Origin: Desulfuromonadales bacterium
Lineage (GTDB): Bacteria; Desulfobacterota; Desulfuromonadia; Desulfuromonadales; Syntrophotaleaceae
DNA: 38,478 nucleotides
Assembly: GCA_013619105.1 (NCBI GenBank)
Contig: JABXKU010000019.1
Coordinates: forward strand, 1 to 38,478
Reading direction: 5' to 3'
Numbering within the stretch: the stretch's first letter is position 1; each line of letters begins with the position of its first letter. The position numbers and the translations under genes were made by a program. This document shows positions 23,889-32,805 of the stretch, one piece after another. Below the pieces are notes generated by a model. The model did no database searches. It saw nothing but the letters and a program-made list of their open reading frames with translations, and was not told the origin of the DNA.

Positions 23889-24647
23889 CTAGTGGAGCTG
23901 TTTCAGGGCTCTGGCCGCATGCGTTTTCAGGTTTTGATTGTTTGCCCTACTCTCAACCTGTCTCAAGGTTGCCTTGTACTGGCTGTTTCCGGAGGCAGCG
24001 AGAGCTTTACAGAACCAGGACATTGTATCGACCTTGCCGGCGCGCCAGCTTGCGTCGGCGGACATCTCAAGTAACTCAGTGGCAACAACTTCATAGACTT
24101 TATGATGCAGATTGAGACTGCGGACAATTATCTTGGCGGCATCTCTTTTTAGTTGAATTTTGTCAGAGTTCAGCATGTTAAGCAGACGATTCTCTTCAAT
24201 GCTCAAGTCGCCATCCCAGGTTGCCGTCGACTTCAAAATTTGGGTGCGCTCTGCATACTCCTCGATCATGCCAATGCTCTGCGTCGCATAATGTCTCAAC
24301 TTGTGACTAGGGGCCTGTTGAGCGATTTCATTGAGCAGTCCCTCATACTTTGGGTCCCCCGAAGCGGACAAAGCCTTGCAGAGCCAGGACATTTCATCCA
24401 CATGGTCAGAATTGGGGCTCTTAGCATAACCATTCCTAAGAAGGGCAGCAATTTTTTCGTATAATGTCTGGTCCTCAATCCCGGCTTGAGTAATAAGCTT
24501 GGCGGTTTTTACCCTCTGCATACGGCTTCCGGAATCCAGCACATTTAACAGTGTCTCAAGCTCGTGAGTGCGGTCAACCTGAGCGTAACCGGCGCTCGCC
24601 AGGGCCAAACAAAGAAACAGTCCTACAGCAGTTATCGCTTTCTTCAT
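23889..24647 (-). CDS. Secreted HEAT-like protein with internal duplication
   Basis: A 252-residue protein with a signal peptide (residues 1-22, ending SAGYA-QV). It is built of two ~100-residue copies of one helical module. LLNVLDSGSRMQRVKTAKLI... DEMSWLCKALSASGDPKYEGLL aligns with LLNMLNSDKIQLKRDAAKII... DTMSWFCKALAASGNSQYKATL. The pattern is HEAT/Armadillo-like and predicts an alpha-solenoid in the periplasm. The start at 24647 is set by GGAGA five bases upstream; 29 codons further upstream in the frame lack support. No enzyme motif is seen; a protein-protein scaffold is likely. Confidence 0.82.
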   Translation of the reverse strand: MKKAITAVGLFLCLALASAGYAQVDRTHELETLLNVLDSGSRMQRVKTAKLITQAGIEDQTLYEKIAALLRNGYAKSPNSDHVDEMSWLCKALSASGDPKYEGLLNEIAQQAPSHKLRHYATQSIGMIEEYAERTQILKSTATWDGDLSIEENRLLNMLNSDKIQLKRDAAKIIVRSLNLHHKVYEVVATELLEMSADASWRAGKVDTMSWFCKALAASGNSQYKATLRQVESRANNQNLKTHAARALKQLH

Positions 24648-25204
24648 AGTTGTCTCCATGTTCATAAAAACAGTAGTGGAATTTTCATTTCTGGTCAGCA
24701 ACGGCCCGTGCCTCTTGCTCCCTTGGCTGCACATAAGTTAAGTCGGGTCTAATATTGCCTAGATCGTTAGGGCTGTCAAAGAGTTTTTGAGGGGAAAAGG
24801 GGGAGGCCTATATAGTGACTTGGCGTTGTGGAATTTGGACAGTCCAGCGTTTTTTGGCACGTCAGGCCAGGCTCCGAAACGGTATCGACCCTGGGTGACT
24901 TTCAGTCGTTTTCGAAATAAACATTTCTATGACCCATGTCACAGGATTTCTAGCGCAGACTTGCCAGGGTTGTTGAACTAAGAACCACCACTTATCCATC
25001 GGCAAAAGTCTGACCGCAATCCCTCGAAGTGCCCCGCCGAGCGTCCCTTCACCCTTAGCAATGTATAACCTTAAACGTCCCTGTTTGAGGGTGTCCAGTC
25101 CAGAGTTTTTGTGTTAGGGTGCCTGTTTTTTCAGGCAGCGAGTTCTCTGACAGGCCTCCGCTGTTCACTCACTCAAAATCATCCCCGATAGATTCGGAGC
25201 ACTT
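24648..25204. other. Divergent intergenic region, nothing firm
   Basis: These 557 bases separate a minus-strand and a plus-strand gene and should contain both promoters. I see short palindromes such as GGACAGTCC at 24838-24846 but no convincing promoter pair, riboswitch or RNA gene. Confidence 0.4.
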
Positions 25205-26545
25205 ATGAGTTCGCAACCCTCCTCGCATCCCGCTGCTGTGCCGGCGCCGCTAAGAGAATATCCGAGCAAGCTGTTTGTTGAAACCACGACCTTTTGCAAT
25301 CTGCGCTGCCCCATGTGCGTCAAACAGGCGGCGGATAGCAATATTATCGATGCCGACATGAGCGATGCGATCTTCAGCGCTCTGGAGCCGGTCTTTCCCC
25401 GCCTTGAAGCCCTGCTGCTCAACGGCATTGGTGAGGCGCTGATGCACCCCCAGCTGCTCGACTTTATCCACCGGGCCCGGCGCGCCATGCCGGAACAGTC
25501 CTGGATCGGCTTTCAGTCCAATGGCCTGCTCCTCGATGAGCGCTGGGCTCGGGATCTGGTCGCCTCCGGCCTGGACCGACTGTGCCTGTCGGTGGACGGG
25601 GTCAAACCCGACACCTTCAGCAAGGTACGCGAAGGGGAAGACCTCAGCGACATGGAGCGGGCCTTTGCCTACCTGGCCGCCGCTCGCAAACGGCAACCCG
25701 ATACTCGACTGAAGGTCGGCGTCGAGTTCGTGCTAATGCAAGAAAACAAACAGCAGCTGCTGGACACCCTGCGCTGGGTCGCCGACCGAGGGGCCGACTT
25801 TATGCTCGTCACCCAAGCACTGGTCTACGACGGCGCCTATATCGATGAGGTCGCCTACGATAATTCCACCGATGCCGCTGTCGAGATCTTCACCCGCTGG
25901 CGGGACAAGGTCACCCGCCTGGGGCTCGATGTGGGCGATTACGATCCTCGCTGGGAACTGGGCCGGTTTGTGCCGACGATTGAACCCAAGATTGCCCGAA
26001 TGATGGAGATGGTCGATGAGTTGCGGGCCGAGGCGCGCAGCAAGGATGTCTTTCTCGACATGCCAAGATTGTTGAAGCGCAGCGCCGACCACGCTGGACA
26101 GATGCAGACCCTGTTTGCCGAGGCGGAAGAGTTGGCAACGAGTCTGGGTATCGAACTGAAAATGCCTGCGGCGGTTCCTCGCTATGATCGGAAATGCGAT
26201 TTTGTCGAAGACGGCGGCGCTTTTATCTCCTGGGACGGTTCGGTGCATCCCTGTTACTTCCTCTGGCATCAGTTTCGCTGTTTTATCAGCGACTGGGACC
26301 GACTGGTCAAACCTAAGGTATTCGGAAACGTCGGCGAACGACCGCTACTCGATATCTGGAACGATCAGGCTTTTCGTAAATTCCGCGAAAACGTCCATGA
26401 GTTCGATTATCCCTACTGCTGCAACTGCGCCGTAGCCCCCTGCGACCTGTTGCGAGAAGACGATTTCGAACAGGATTGCTACACTCAGGAGGAACCCTGC
26501 GGCGGGTGCCAGTGGGCCATGGGCTTGCTGCAGTGTTTGCAGTAA
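25205..26545 (+). CDS. Radical SAM/SPASM domain enzyme
   Basis: A 446-residue enzyme. The [4Fe-4S] radical SAM motif CNLRCPMC (C31, C35, C38) sits at the start of the barrel, followed by NGIGEALMHP and FQSNGLLL, typical of the S-adenosylmethionine pocket. The C-terminus carries a SPASM-type auxiliary cluster region: CDFVEDGGAFISWDGSVHPCYF, then the cluster YCCNCAVAPC...CYTQEEPCGGC. Such enzymes modify peptides or mature metalloenzymes. The architecture resembles proteins annotated as putative metalloenzyme maturases, but no target is encoded nearby. It is monocistronic with a terminator. Confidence 0.92.
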   Translation: MSSQPSSHPAAVPAPLREYPSKLFVETTTFCNLRCPMCVKQAADSNIIDADMSDAIFSALEPVFPRLEALLLNGIGEALMHPQLLDFIHRARRAMPEQSWIGFQSNGLLLDERWARDLVASGLDRLCLSVDGVKPDTFSKVREGEDLSDMERAFAYLAAARKRQPDTRLKVGVEFVLMQENKQQLLDTLRWVADRGADFMLVTQALVYDGAYIDEVAYDNSTDAAVEIFTRWRDKVTRLGLDVGDYDPRWELGRFVPTIEPKIARMMEMVDELRAEARSKDVFLDMPRLLKRSADHAGQMQTLFAEAEELATSLGIELKMPAAVPRYDRKCDFVEDGGAFISWDGSVHPCYFLWHQFRCFISDWDRLVKPKVFGNVGERPLLDIWNDQAFRKFRENVHEFDYPYCCNCAVAPCDLLREDDFEQDCYTQEEPCGGCQWAMGLLQCLQ

Positions 26546-26570
26546 CCTTACCGTAAGCGGAAACACAACA

Positions 26571-26603
26571 AAAAAGGCTCTTCCCCAGGGGAAGGGCCTT
26601 TTT
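26571..26603 (+). terminator. Rho-independent terminator after the radical SAM gene
   Basis: AAAAAGGC...TTCCCC pairs with GGGGAA...GGCCTTTTT, a stable stem with U-run, starting 25 bases after the stop codon. Confidence 0.92.
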
Positions 26604-26912
26604 GCGTGGGGGATAAATGCTTCCGATCCCCCCCCTCAAAAAAAAACTAAAAGCAGGGTCGATGCCTTCGCAAAACCTTACAAATAAGGTCTGGGAAAAC
26701 GCCCGCCCATGCTTACAGTTCACTTCCACAGGGCGGATGTGTTAGGTTGACGCAATTGGCTTTATTGTTGGATCTGACCCTGATCCAACGCTCGATTGGA
26801 AAAGAGCTCTGCCCTGCGTAAAACTTTAGGGGTGTGCTGGCTCTGGTTCGACGAAAATCACCCAAGGGAGTTCCTGGAGTTCTTCCCAACCAGGTCCGGT
26901 TTTTGCCCATTG

Positions 26913-26948
26913 AAAGGCCCGTGTGCAGAACAGCACACGGGCCTTTTT
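26913..26948. terminator. Bidirectional terminator hairpin in the glycosyltransferase leader
   Basis: AAAGGCCCGTGTGC (26913-26926) pairs perfectly with GCACACGGGCCTTT (26933-26946), followed by TT and then G. The loop is AGAACA. It stands ~130 bases before the glycosyltransferase start. Confidence 0.85.
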
Positions 26949-27076
26949 GCGGGGCGCCGAACAACCTTTCGCATGGTCCCGTGGGGTTCTTTTCCTCGGG
27001 CCGGTTCAAACAAACAAAATGTAATCTACCGTTATTTAATACGCTTGATCGAAGGCCCCACCGAAGGAGATCCACC

Positions 27077-28546
27077 TTGAACATCGCCTCACACTTTGTT
27101 AATGCAGGCAAGTATTATCCCAAACTGGTTGCCGTGGTCGTCGCTTCGGCCCTCGCCATGATTGTTTTGAAATTCCTAGCGTATAGGGACGCAGTAGCAG
27201 CCTTCAATCCCCATTTGTGGTCCGGAAACCACACCTTTGCGGTCAGCCTGTTGGTGGTAACGGGTTTAATACTTCTCTGGCGCCTGGTCTTCGCTTTAAT
27301 CTACAAACCCTATGCCCCGGTAGAGGATGCTCTGCTACCCGATCTCACGGTGGTCATCCCTGCCTATAATGAGGGGCCGCAAGTTCTGTCTACGGTCCGA
27401 TCGGTTATGGCCAGCTGCTATCCGCAGCAGAAAATGCAGGTAATCTGTGTGGATGACGGCTCGCAGGACGATACCTGGCAATGGATGCAAAAGGCCTTGG
27501 AGGAATATCCCCAGCGCGTCCAGTTGATCCGCCAGCCTTGTAACAAAGGGAAGCGTCAGGCGTTGATGGCCGGCTTTGCGCAAGCGGTCGGGCAGATCCA
27601 TGTGACGATAGATTCCGATTCCGAAGTGCTGCCCGATACCTTGCGCCAGGTGGTCAGTCCCCTGGTGCGCGACCCACGGGTCGGCGCCGTGGCCGGAAAC
27701 GTACGGGTGTTGAATATTGACGAAGGCGCCATCCCCAAAATGATGGAGGTCTCCTTCACCAGCGCCTTCGATTTCATCCGTTCCGGGCAAAGCGTCTATG
27801 GTGGTGTGTTCTGTACCCCGGGGGCCTTGTCGGCCTTTCGCGCCCGGATGATCGAGCCCCACCTTGCGGCCTGGGCTGTCCAGACCTTTAGGGGTAAACC
27901 GGCCACCATCGGCGAGGACCGGGCACTAACCAACATTGTGCTCGCTTCTGGGCATCGAGTGGTTTATCAGCGCCATGCCGTGGTTTTTACCAAGGCCCCG
28001 GTTCAGTACACCGAATTGCGCAAGATGCTAATGCGTTGGGCGCGCAGCAACATTCGAGAAAATCTGGTCATGTTGTCCTTCATCTGCCGTCCTTTCCGGC
28101 CCGCTGACAGCGGGGGCCATTGGCTGCGCCTGTTCAGCGTCACCCAGCTATTCAGCATGATCACGTCCACTGTATTTAAGCTCGCTGTGCTGATCCATTT
28201 AATTCTGGTCCCGGCGTCCACGCTCAACCTGCTCGTTGTTGGGTGCCTTGTTTCCGGCATCCTGCCGGCAATCGTCTATCAGATGCGCTACGGCAGTTGG
28301 TTCGGCTGGCGCTGGGCGCTGTCCTTCTCTTTTTACTGGCTATTCACCCTTTCTTGGATTCCGATATGGGGGCTTCTTACCGCCACCCAGTCCGGCTGGT
28401 TGACGCGCAGCCTGCCCATTGCGGTGCCGACGCTGGAACTAAACGCGAAGGGACAGGAGATAGTGGACTGTATCCGCGCCCGGCCATCGTGGACAGTGGG
28501 TTCTCGGCCTAGCGGGTCATCGAGGCGTCTGGCCGCTTCGCAATGA
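27077..28546 (+). CDS. Family 2 glycosyltransferase, membrane processive type
   Basis: A 489-residue protein. Two N-terminal membrane segments (~15-35 and ~55-77) precede a GT-A domain with VVIPAYNEG, VCVDDGSQDDT (nucleotide-sugar binding), DSDSE (metal-binding D-x-D) and GEDRALTN. The family's late R-W motif follows (LMRWARSNIREN), then ~4 C-terminal membrane segments. This is the layout of processive beta-glycan synthases such as hyaluronan/chitin/poly-GlcNAc synthases; the sugar cannot be told. The start is set at TTG 27077 by AAGGAGATCCACC directly upstream. Upstream in-frame codons (to 26834) cross a terminator hairpin and are not coding. Confidence 0.9.
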   Translation: MNIASHFVNAGKYYPKLVAVVVASALAMIVLKFLAYRDAVAAFNPHLWSGNHTFAVSLLVVTGLILLWRLVFALIYKPYAPVEDALLPDLTVVIPAYNEGPQVLSTVRSVMASCYPQQKMQVICVDDGSQDDTWQWMQKALEEYPQRVQLIRQPCNKGKRQALMAGFAQAVGQIHVTIDSDSEVLPDTLRQVVSPLVRDPRVGAVAGNVRVLNIDEGAIPKMMEVSFTSAFDFIRSGQSVYGGVFCTPGALSAFRARMIEPHLAAWAVQTFRGKPATIGEDRALTNIVLASGHRVVYQRHAVVFTKAPVQYTELRKMLMRWARSNIRENLVMLSFICRPFRPADSGGHWLRLFSVTQLFSMITSTVFKLAVLIHLILVPASTLNLLVVGCLVSGILPAIVYQMRYGSWFGWRWALSFSFYWLFTLSWIPIWGLLTATQSGWLTRSLPIAVPTLELNAKGQEIVDCIRARPSWTVGSRPSGSSRRLAASQ

Positions 28547-28648
28547 TCCTGCAAAAGCAAAAGCCAAGACCTCGCTCGTACCCCTGCTGGTTGACTCCTT
28601 TGCAGTTAACTTAGAATAAACGTTCCTAAATATTCGCCAGGGAAGCCC

Positions 28649-29575
28649 ATGGAAAACCTCCTCTGCATCGATCTCGATCAGCCGGGTCTCACCGGCTTTC
28701 GCCAGTTTATCAGTGCCTGGCTCTACCGGGAGGAGCACTTCACCCTGCTGGTCGATCCTGGACCGCTCTCCACCATCCCCCATCTGATCAGCGAGCTTCG
28801 GCGGCACAAAATCGAGCGACTCAACTACATCCTGTTGACCCACATCCATATCGATCACGCCGGCGGGACGGGGGCCCTGCTGCGAGAGTTTCCCGAAGCC
28901 AGGGTCATCTGCCATCCCCAGGGGATCCGGCATCTGCTGGCGCCGGAAAAGCTTTGGCAAGGTTCGCAGAAGGTTTTGGGGAAACTCGCCGAAGAATATG
29001 GGGAAATACTCCCGGTCCCGGCGGACCGGATTGCCTTTGAGGAAGAAATTGGAAAGACCGGCCTGCGCGCCTTTCTTACCCCTGGACATGCCCCCCATCA
29101 CTGCTGCTATTTGATCGGCGACCTGCTCTTTGCCGGGGAGGTAGCAGGGGTGCGCTGCGAGGTGCCTCAAGGGATCACCATGCGACCGGCCACCCCGCCG
29201 CGCTTCCATTTGCAGGTCGCTCTCGACTCCCTCGACCGCATGATAGCTTTGGCGCCCCGGCGGATGGTCTTCGCCCACTACGGTCTGACCAATGCGGCCC
29301 TAGAGCATCTGCGAATCGGCCGTCGCCAACTGCTGCTTTGGGTTAGGGGGGCGGTCGAAATCACCTCGACCGGGCCGTCACAAAAAGAAGAACGGCTTGT
29401 GGCCTGGCTCATGGAGCATGATGAGATCTACCGGAACCACATCCAGTTGCCGCCAGACATCCGTGCTCGCGAACGGTATTTTCTCGGCAATACGCTGCGG
29501 GGAATGATCGAGTACGTGGATGGACTCTCGAAAGAGGACCAGCGAAAATTTTTAGCGGCAGAACTTATCGGCTAA
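28649..29575 (+). CDS. MBL-fold metallohydrolase
   Basis: A 308-residue metallo-beta-lactamase fold protein. The metal motif THIHIDHAGG (H65, H67, D69, H70) is present, with FTLLVDPGP before it, PGHAPHH after it and a late FAHYG. The C-terminal ~70 residues are helical, an extension seen in some members. Substrates range from glyoxalase-like thioesters to phosphodiesters; none can be assigned. It lies 102 bases behind the glycosyltransferase in the same direction and may have its own promoter. Confidence 0.92.
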   Translation: MENLLCIDLDQPGLTGFRQFISAWLYREEHFTLLVDPGPLSTIPHLISELRRHKIERLNYILLTHIHIDHAGGTGALLREFPEARVICHPQGIRHLLAPEKLWQGSQKVLGKLAEEYGEILPVPADRIAFEEEIGKTGLRAFLTPGHAPHHCCYLIGDLLFAGEVAGVRCEVPQGITMRPATPPRFHLQVALDSLDRMIALAPRRMVFAHYGLTNAALEHLRIGRRQLLLWVRGAVEITSTGPSQKEERLVAWLMEHDEIYRNHIQLPPDIRARERYFLGNTLRGMIEYVDGLSKEDQRKFLAAELIG

Positions 29576-29647
29576 CAGCTAGGGGAACGGGGTGCGGCAT
29601 TTTACTATGCGCAATGGGTAGACGCGCTGCCTTTTTCTTTCCCCACC

Positions 29648-29810
29648 AGGAGGCTGTCGGATTTAACAGGCCGAAACGAAAAATAGGCTGTTCGAGGCTA
29701 GATTTATGAGAATTTAAGAGAAAATAGCAGGGCTATTTATTGAAAATTGTCGATAATTGGTCCGATCAGTCGATTTTGCAGTCGGTTTTTGGAAAGTCCG
29801 ACAGTCTCCT
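29648..29810. mobile_element. 163-bp MITE-like element
   Basis: The left end AGGAGGCTGTCGGATTTA (29648-29665) is repeated inverted at the right end (29793-29810, reverse complement AGGAGACTGTCGGACTTT) with 15 of 18 matches. The interior is AT-rich, contains no credible gene and lies in an otherwise empty gap. No target duplication was identified, so the exact ends are uncertain by a few bases. Confidence 0.7.
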
Positions 29811-29975
29811 ACGTTTGTGAGTTGAGTTTCTCAGTCGATTAGCCTATATTCAGCAAACTATTCTACCTTGTAAGGGGTGTATTTCTGATGGCGGCCGGCA
29901 TTAGCAGCCGGTGCAGGTTGTTTGGGTGTTAGCATGGAACGATCGTGCGCAAACCGATTGAAAAGGAGATAGTTC

Positions 29976-30317
29976 ATGGAAGAAGAAAAGGGTGTGACGG
30001 TTGGCCAGGAATCCAAAAACATGGCCCTGCTTATCTGGATCGGCACCATATTTTTCGGCTTTATCCCCGGACTGGTGTTTTACCTGGTTAAAAAAGACGA
30101 CCCTTATGTCGTAAATCAGGCGAAAGAGGCGCTGAACTGGTCGATTACCGTGCTCATCGGTTACGTTGCGGGCTTGATTCTGACCATGATCTTGATCGGT
30201 GTTCTGGTACTTCTCGCCTTGGGGATCTGCCATCTGGTCTTCTGCATTATGGGAGCGGTCGCCTGTTCCAACGGCAAGGACTTCAAGGTTCCCTATACGT
30301 TGCGGCTCGTCAAATAA
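29976..30317 (+). CDS. DUF4870 (Tic20-like) membrane protein
   Basis: A 113-residue protein with three membrane segments: ~18-40, ~57-75 and ~75-95. The family signature is YVVNQAKEALNWSITV between the first and second helix. Members are small inner-membrane proteins of unknown role, some near respiratory or lipid genes. GAAAAGGAG precedes the ATG at a normal distance. It is a single gene closed by a strong terminator. Confidence 0.9.
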   Translation: MEEEKGVTVGQESKNMALLIWIGTIFFGFIPGLVFYLVKKDDPYVVNQAKEALNWSITVLIGYVAGLILTMILIGVLVLLALGICHLVFCIMGAVACSNGKDFKVPYTLRLVK

Positions 30318-30376
30318 AGCGCAGCGGCATCGGTTGGCCAGTTTGCTGGCCAGGCGATACCATCTGATTAGAAAAA

Positions 30377-30424
30377 AGAGGCGACGGATCGCCCGGCAGT
30401 TGCCGGAGGCCGTCGCCTCTTCTT
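30377..30424 (+). terminator. Terminator after the DUF4870 gene
   Basis: AGAGGCGACGG (30377-30387) pairs with CCGTCGCCTCT (30410-30420), with an inner CCGGCA/TGCCGG hairpin at 30393-30406. An A-run precedes and a T-rich tail follows. Confidence 0.85.
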
Positions 30425-30555
30425 GTTTGCAGGGTGTTCTGCAGAAGATTGGTGGCCGCCGATTCTGCCAAAAGGTAAAAAATAGGGTGCTTGATGACTC
30501 ATAGCTAGGGGCCTGAATCGGCTTAGCCGGCTCTGGGGGGATTGATATTTGTTCG

Positions 30556-30588
30556 AAAAAGCTGTTTTTATTATAAAAGCGGCTTTTT
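30556..30588. terminator. AT-rich terminator-like hairpin
   Basis: AAAAAGCTGTTTT pairs through G-U wobbles with AAAAGCGGCTTTTT around a TATTAT loop. It lies ~125 bases upstream of the rhomboid fusion gene. The rest of the 396-base gap (30318-30713) holds the DUF4870 terminator and presumably the rhomboid promoter. Confidence 0.55.
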
Positions 30589-30713
30589 TGCGAGAGGGAT
30601 TATCTTTTTACTTTTTAGTCATTATAAGGCGGCACGGTTTGATGTGCCCCAAGTTAATAGGCGTCTCATTCGTAGACGGGTAGTGAGCGGGCGGATGGAA
30701 AGAGGAGAAAATC

Positions 30714-32591
30714 GTGGTTGAGAAACGGTATCGCATTGTCTTTAAGGGAGAACTCGCCTACGGATTCCAACTGAAGGAGATTCGCGTCAATATCAAGGAG
30801 CTTTGCCAGTACAACGAGGCCACCCTCGACAAGCTCTTTTCTGAGCATCCCGTTACACTGAAAGACCATCTGTCTCATGATCTGGCCAACAAGTACAAGA
30901 AGGCTTTCGATCAAACCGGAGCCGTCTGCATGATTGACGAAATACCGGCTGCCGAAACTAAATCGGCTCCGGCGGCAAAAGTCGATACCGTGAAATGCCC
31001 GAACTGCGGGACCGAGCAAGGCAAGGGCTTAACCTGCGTTCACTGCGGCATTGCCTTTGCCGGGTATCGTAAGACTCAAAAGAGGCAAGCCGCGGCGGAA
31101 AATACATCCCCTGCCGCCCCTTCGCCAAGGAGCCCCGAACCTCTGCCCGATGCCAGCTTGATGACACGCGTGGCTGCTTACTTCGCCCAACATCCGGAAC
31201 AAGCCTTCATTCTCAAGGCGTTCCTGGTTATCGCCGGCATCATCTTCATCAGCAAGTATTTGACCGGTTTACTGGGCCTGCTTTTCCTTCTTTTCCCTGT
31301 TCTTTTTCTCATCTATGTCCGCTTTGAGGCCACGTCAACCGATCGGTCCCCAACCGAGGTGCTGGCTCAGCATATTACCTTTATGCCGATCATGTATGCA
31401 GAGGGTGAACGGAAGAGAGAAGGGGTGGCTTGGGTCACCTACAGTATCATTGCCGTCAACATCCTGATCTTTTACGGTTTCGAGCTGAACGTTGATACGA
31501 ACATGATCTTCAATCACTTGATCTTTATCCCCGGTGAACCGAATTTTTTCAACGTGCCTTGCAGTCTCATTACCTCGATTTTCCTGCATAATGACAGCGG
31601 TCACCTGTGGGGCAACATGCTGTTTCTCTGGGCCATTGGAACCGTCCTCGAAAAGCGCATCGGTTGGCAAAAGTTCCTGGCCTTTTATTTTATCGCCGGC
31701 ATTGCTGCCAACCTCATGGCTGCATTGGTAACCTTCGTATTTTTCGGTACAGCTACCCATGGATTAGGGGCGTCCGGTGCCATTGCCGGGGCCATGGGGT
31801 TGTTCGCGATACGTTGCTACTTCAAAAGCATGGTATTTCCGCTTCCCATTCTGGGGATATTTTCCCTGATCCTTCCGGTGTCCCTCAAGGTGCGACTCAA
31901 CTCGCTGGTCATCATCGGTCTTTTCTTTCTGGCGGATCTGTCTGGCGGCATCGGCCAGTTGACCGGGGCGCAAACATCCAACATCGGTCATTGGGCCCAT
32001 ATCGGCGGCATGATCTGCGGTATTATTCTTGGCACGATGTTCAAGCTAAGCGAAGGGGCCGTCGAAGAGCGGCATCAGGAGATCGGCAGCCAGGCGCTAA
32101 GTAAGGGGGGCGATCTGTTTCAGGCGGAAGAGTCTCTCAGGCTGGCCCTGCTGAAAAATCCGCAGAATGTCGAAACCATGATCCTGCTCGCCCGCCTGTT
32201 ATCCAAGTTCGGGCCGACCGAAGAAGGAGAAAGCCTCTTCAGAAAGGGGATGGATCTGTTGAGCAAAACCCGACCGAAGGAGGCCGCGGAAAACTTCAAA
32301 GAATATTACGGGATCTATTTCAAGGGAACCGACCCAGAAACCATGTGGAGGCTCGCCTCATGTTATCGCCAGCAACATGATAACGAGTGGACCACCCGCT
32401 GCCTGGAACTATTGGCCGACGATTCGGCAACGCCGCCCGCCATCCGCGAAAAAGCCATGTTCCAGTGCGCCCGCCAGATGGAGTTTATCGGAAACATGGA
32501 TACCGCCCTTCACTACTACCGGCAGTTCGTCGACCTATTTCCCGAATCGCCGTTGCAGGCCAAGGCACTGGCCCGGCTCAATCCGAGTTAG
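30714..32591 (+). CDS. Rhomboid-family intramembrane protease with zinc ribbon and TPR-like repeats
   Basis: A 625-residue multi-domain protein. A zinc ribbon is at C95/C98...C108/C111 (CPNCGTEQ...CVHCGIAF) after a short N-terminal domain. A rhomboid core at ~240-445 has the HLWGN motif (N301), GLGASGAIAG with serine S354, and AHIGG with histidine H429, the serine-histidine catalytic dyad of rhomboids. The C-terminus (~455-625) is helical with TPR-like repeats (AEESLRLALLKNPQNVETMILLARLL and DTALHYYRQFVDLFPESPLQAKALARL). The GTG start follows AGAGGAGA. The TAG stop uses a G from an inserted element; the ancestral stop was probably TAA. The enzyme probably cleaves a membrane substrate; the TPR part may recruit it. 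Confidence 0.9.
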   Translation: MVEKRYRIVFKGELAYGFQLKEIRVNIKELCQYNEATLDKLFSEHPVTLKDHLSHDLANKYKKAFDQTGAVCMIDEIPAAETKSAPAAKVDTVKCPNCGTEQGKGLTCVHCGIAFAGYRKTQKRQAAAENTSPAAPSPRSPEPLPDASLMTRVAAYFAQHPEQAFILKAFLVIAGIIFISKYLTGLLGLLFLLFPVLFLIYVRFEATSTDRSPTEVLAQHITFMPIMYAEGERKREGVAWVTYSIIAVNILIFYGFELNVDTNMIFNHLIFIPGEPNFFNVPCSLITSIFLHNDSGHLWGNMLFLWAIGTVLEKRIGWQKFLAFYFIAGIAANLMAALVTFVFFGTATHGLGASGAIAGAMGLFAIRCYFKSMVFPLPILGIFSLILPVSLKVRLNSLVIIGLFFLADLSGGIGQLTGAQTSNIGHWAHIGGMICGIILGTMFKLSEGAVEERHQEIGSQALSKGGDLFQAEESLRLALLKNPQNVETMILLARLLSKFGPTEEGESLFRKGMDLLSKTRPKEAAENFKEYYGIYFKGTDPETMWRLASCYRQQHDNEWTTRCLELLADDSATPPAIREKAMFQCARQMEFIGNMDTALHYYRQFVDLFPESPLQAKALARLNPS

Positions 32592-32772
32592 TTTTCATCC
32601 GGAAACGGCCCTTTTTCCCAATCTCGGCGTCAATCCGCGCCCTTGCGTGTGCGGCGTAAACAGCTACGCCTCCGTGCAAGCGCTTGATTTCCTTGACCTT
32701 GGGAAAAACTGCTCGTTTCCCATATAAAAACTGCACTGTGTCCATCCAAAGTTTCCGGGTGGACACGAGTTA
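32585..32772. mobile_element. 176-bp non-autonomous TIR element (full copy 2)
   Basis: The element occupies 32591-32766 with the same ends and length as the copy at 22958-23133. GAGTTA (32585-32590 and 32767-32772) is a perfect 6-bp target duplication. Reconstructing the empty site gives CCG AGT TAA, so the rhomboid gene's TAA stop was the target. The left junction now reads TAG. Confidence 0.85.
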
Positions 32773-32805
32773 ATCCTGAGGTCGGATTTTTCGGACGTTG
32801 TGGCG

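Larger units (their letters stand above)
26546..27076. other. Long leader region upstream of the glycosyltransferase
   Basis: Past the terminator at 26571-26603, the region holds a perfect hairpin TTGGATC/GATCCAA (26768-26788) and a second strong terminator hairpin (26913-26948), then ~130 bases to the TTG start. A transcript begun upstream of 26768 would meet the terminator before the gene. Either a short separate RNA ends there or it is an attenuated leader. No known riboswitch consensus was recognised. Confidence 0.45.

Noticed and set aside
26604-26912. Possible c-di-GMP (GEMM) riboswitch before the glycosyltransferase
   Set aside because: The GEMM core motifs could not be found in this stretch; only generic hairpins are present.
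26713-27111. A 132-codon minus-strand frame in the glycosyltransferase leader
   Set aside because: It reads through a terminator hairpin and has no SD; probably translated repeat sequence.
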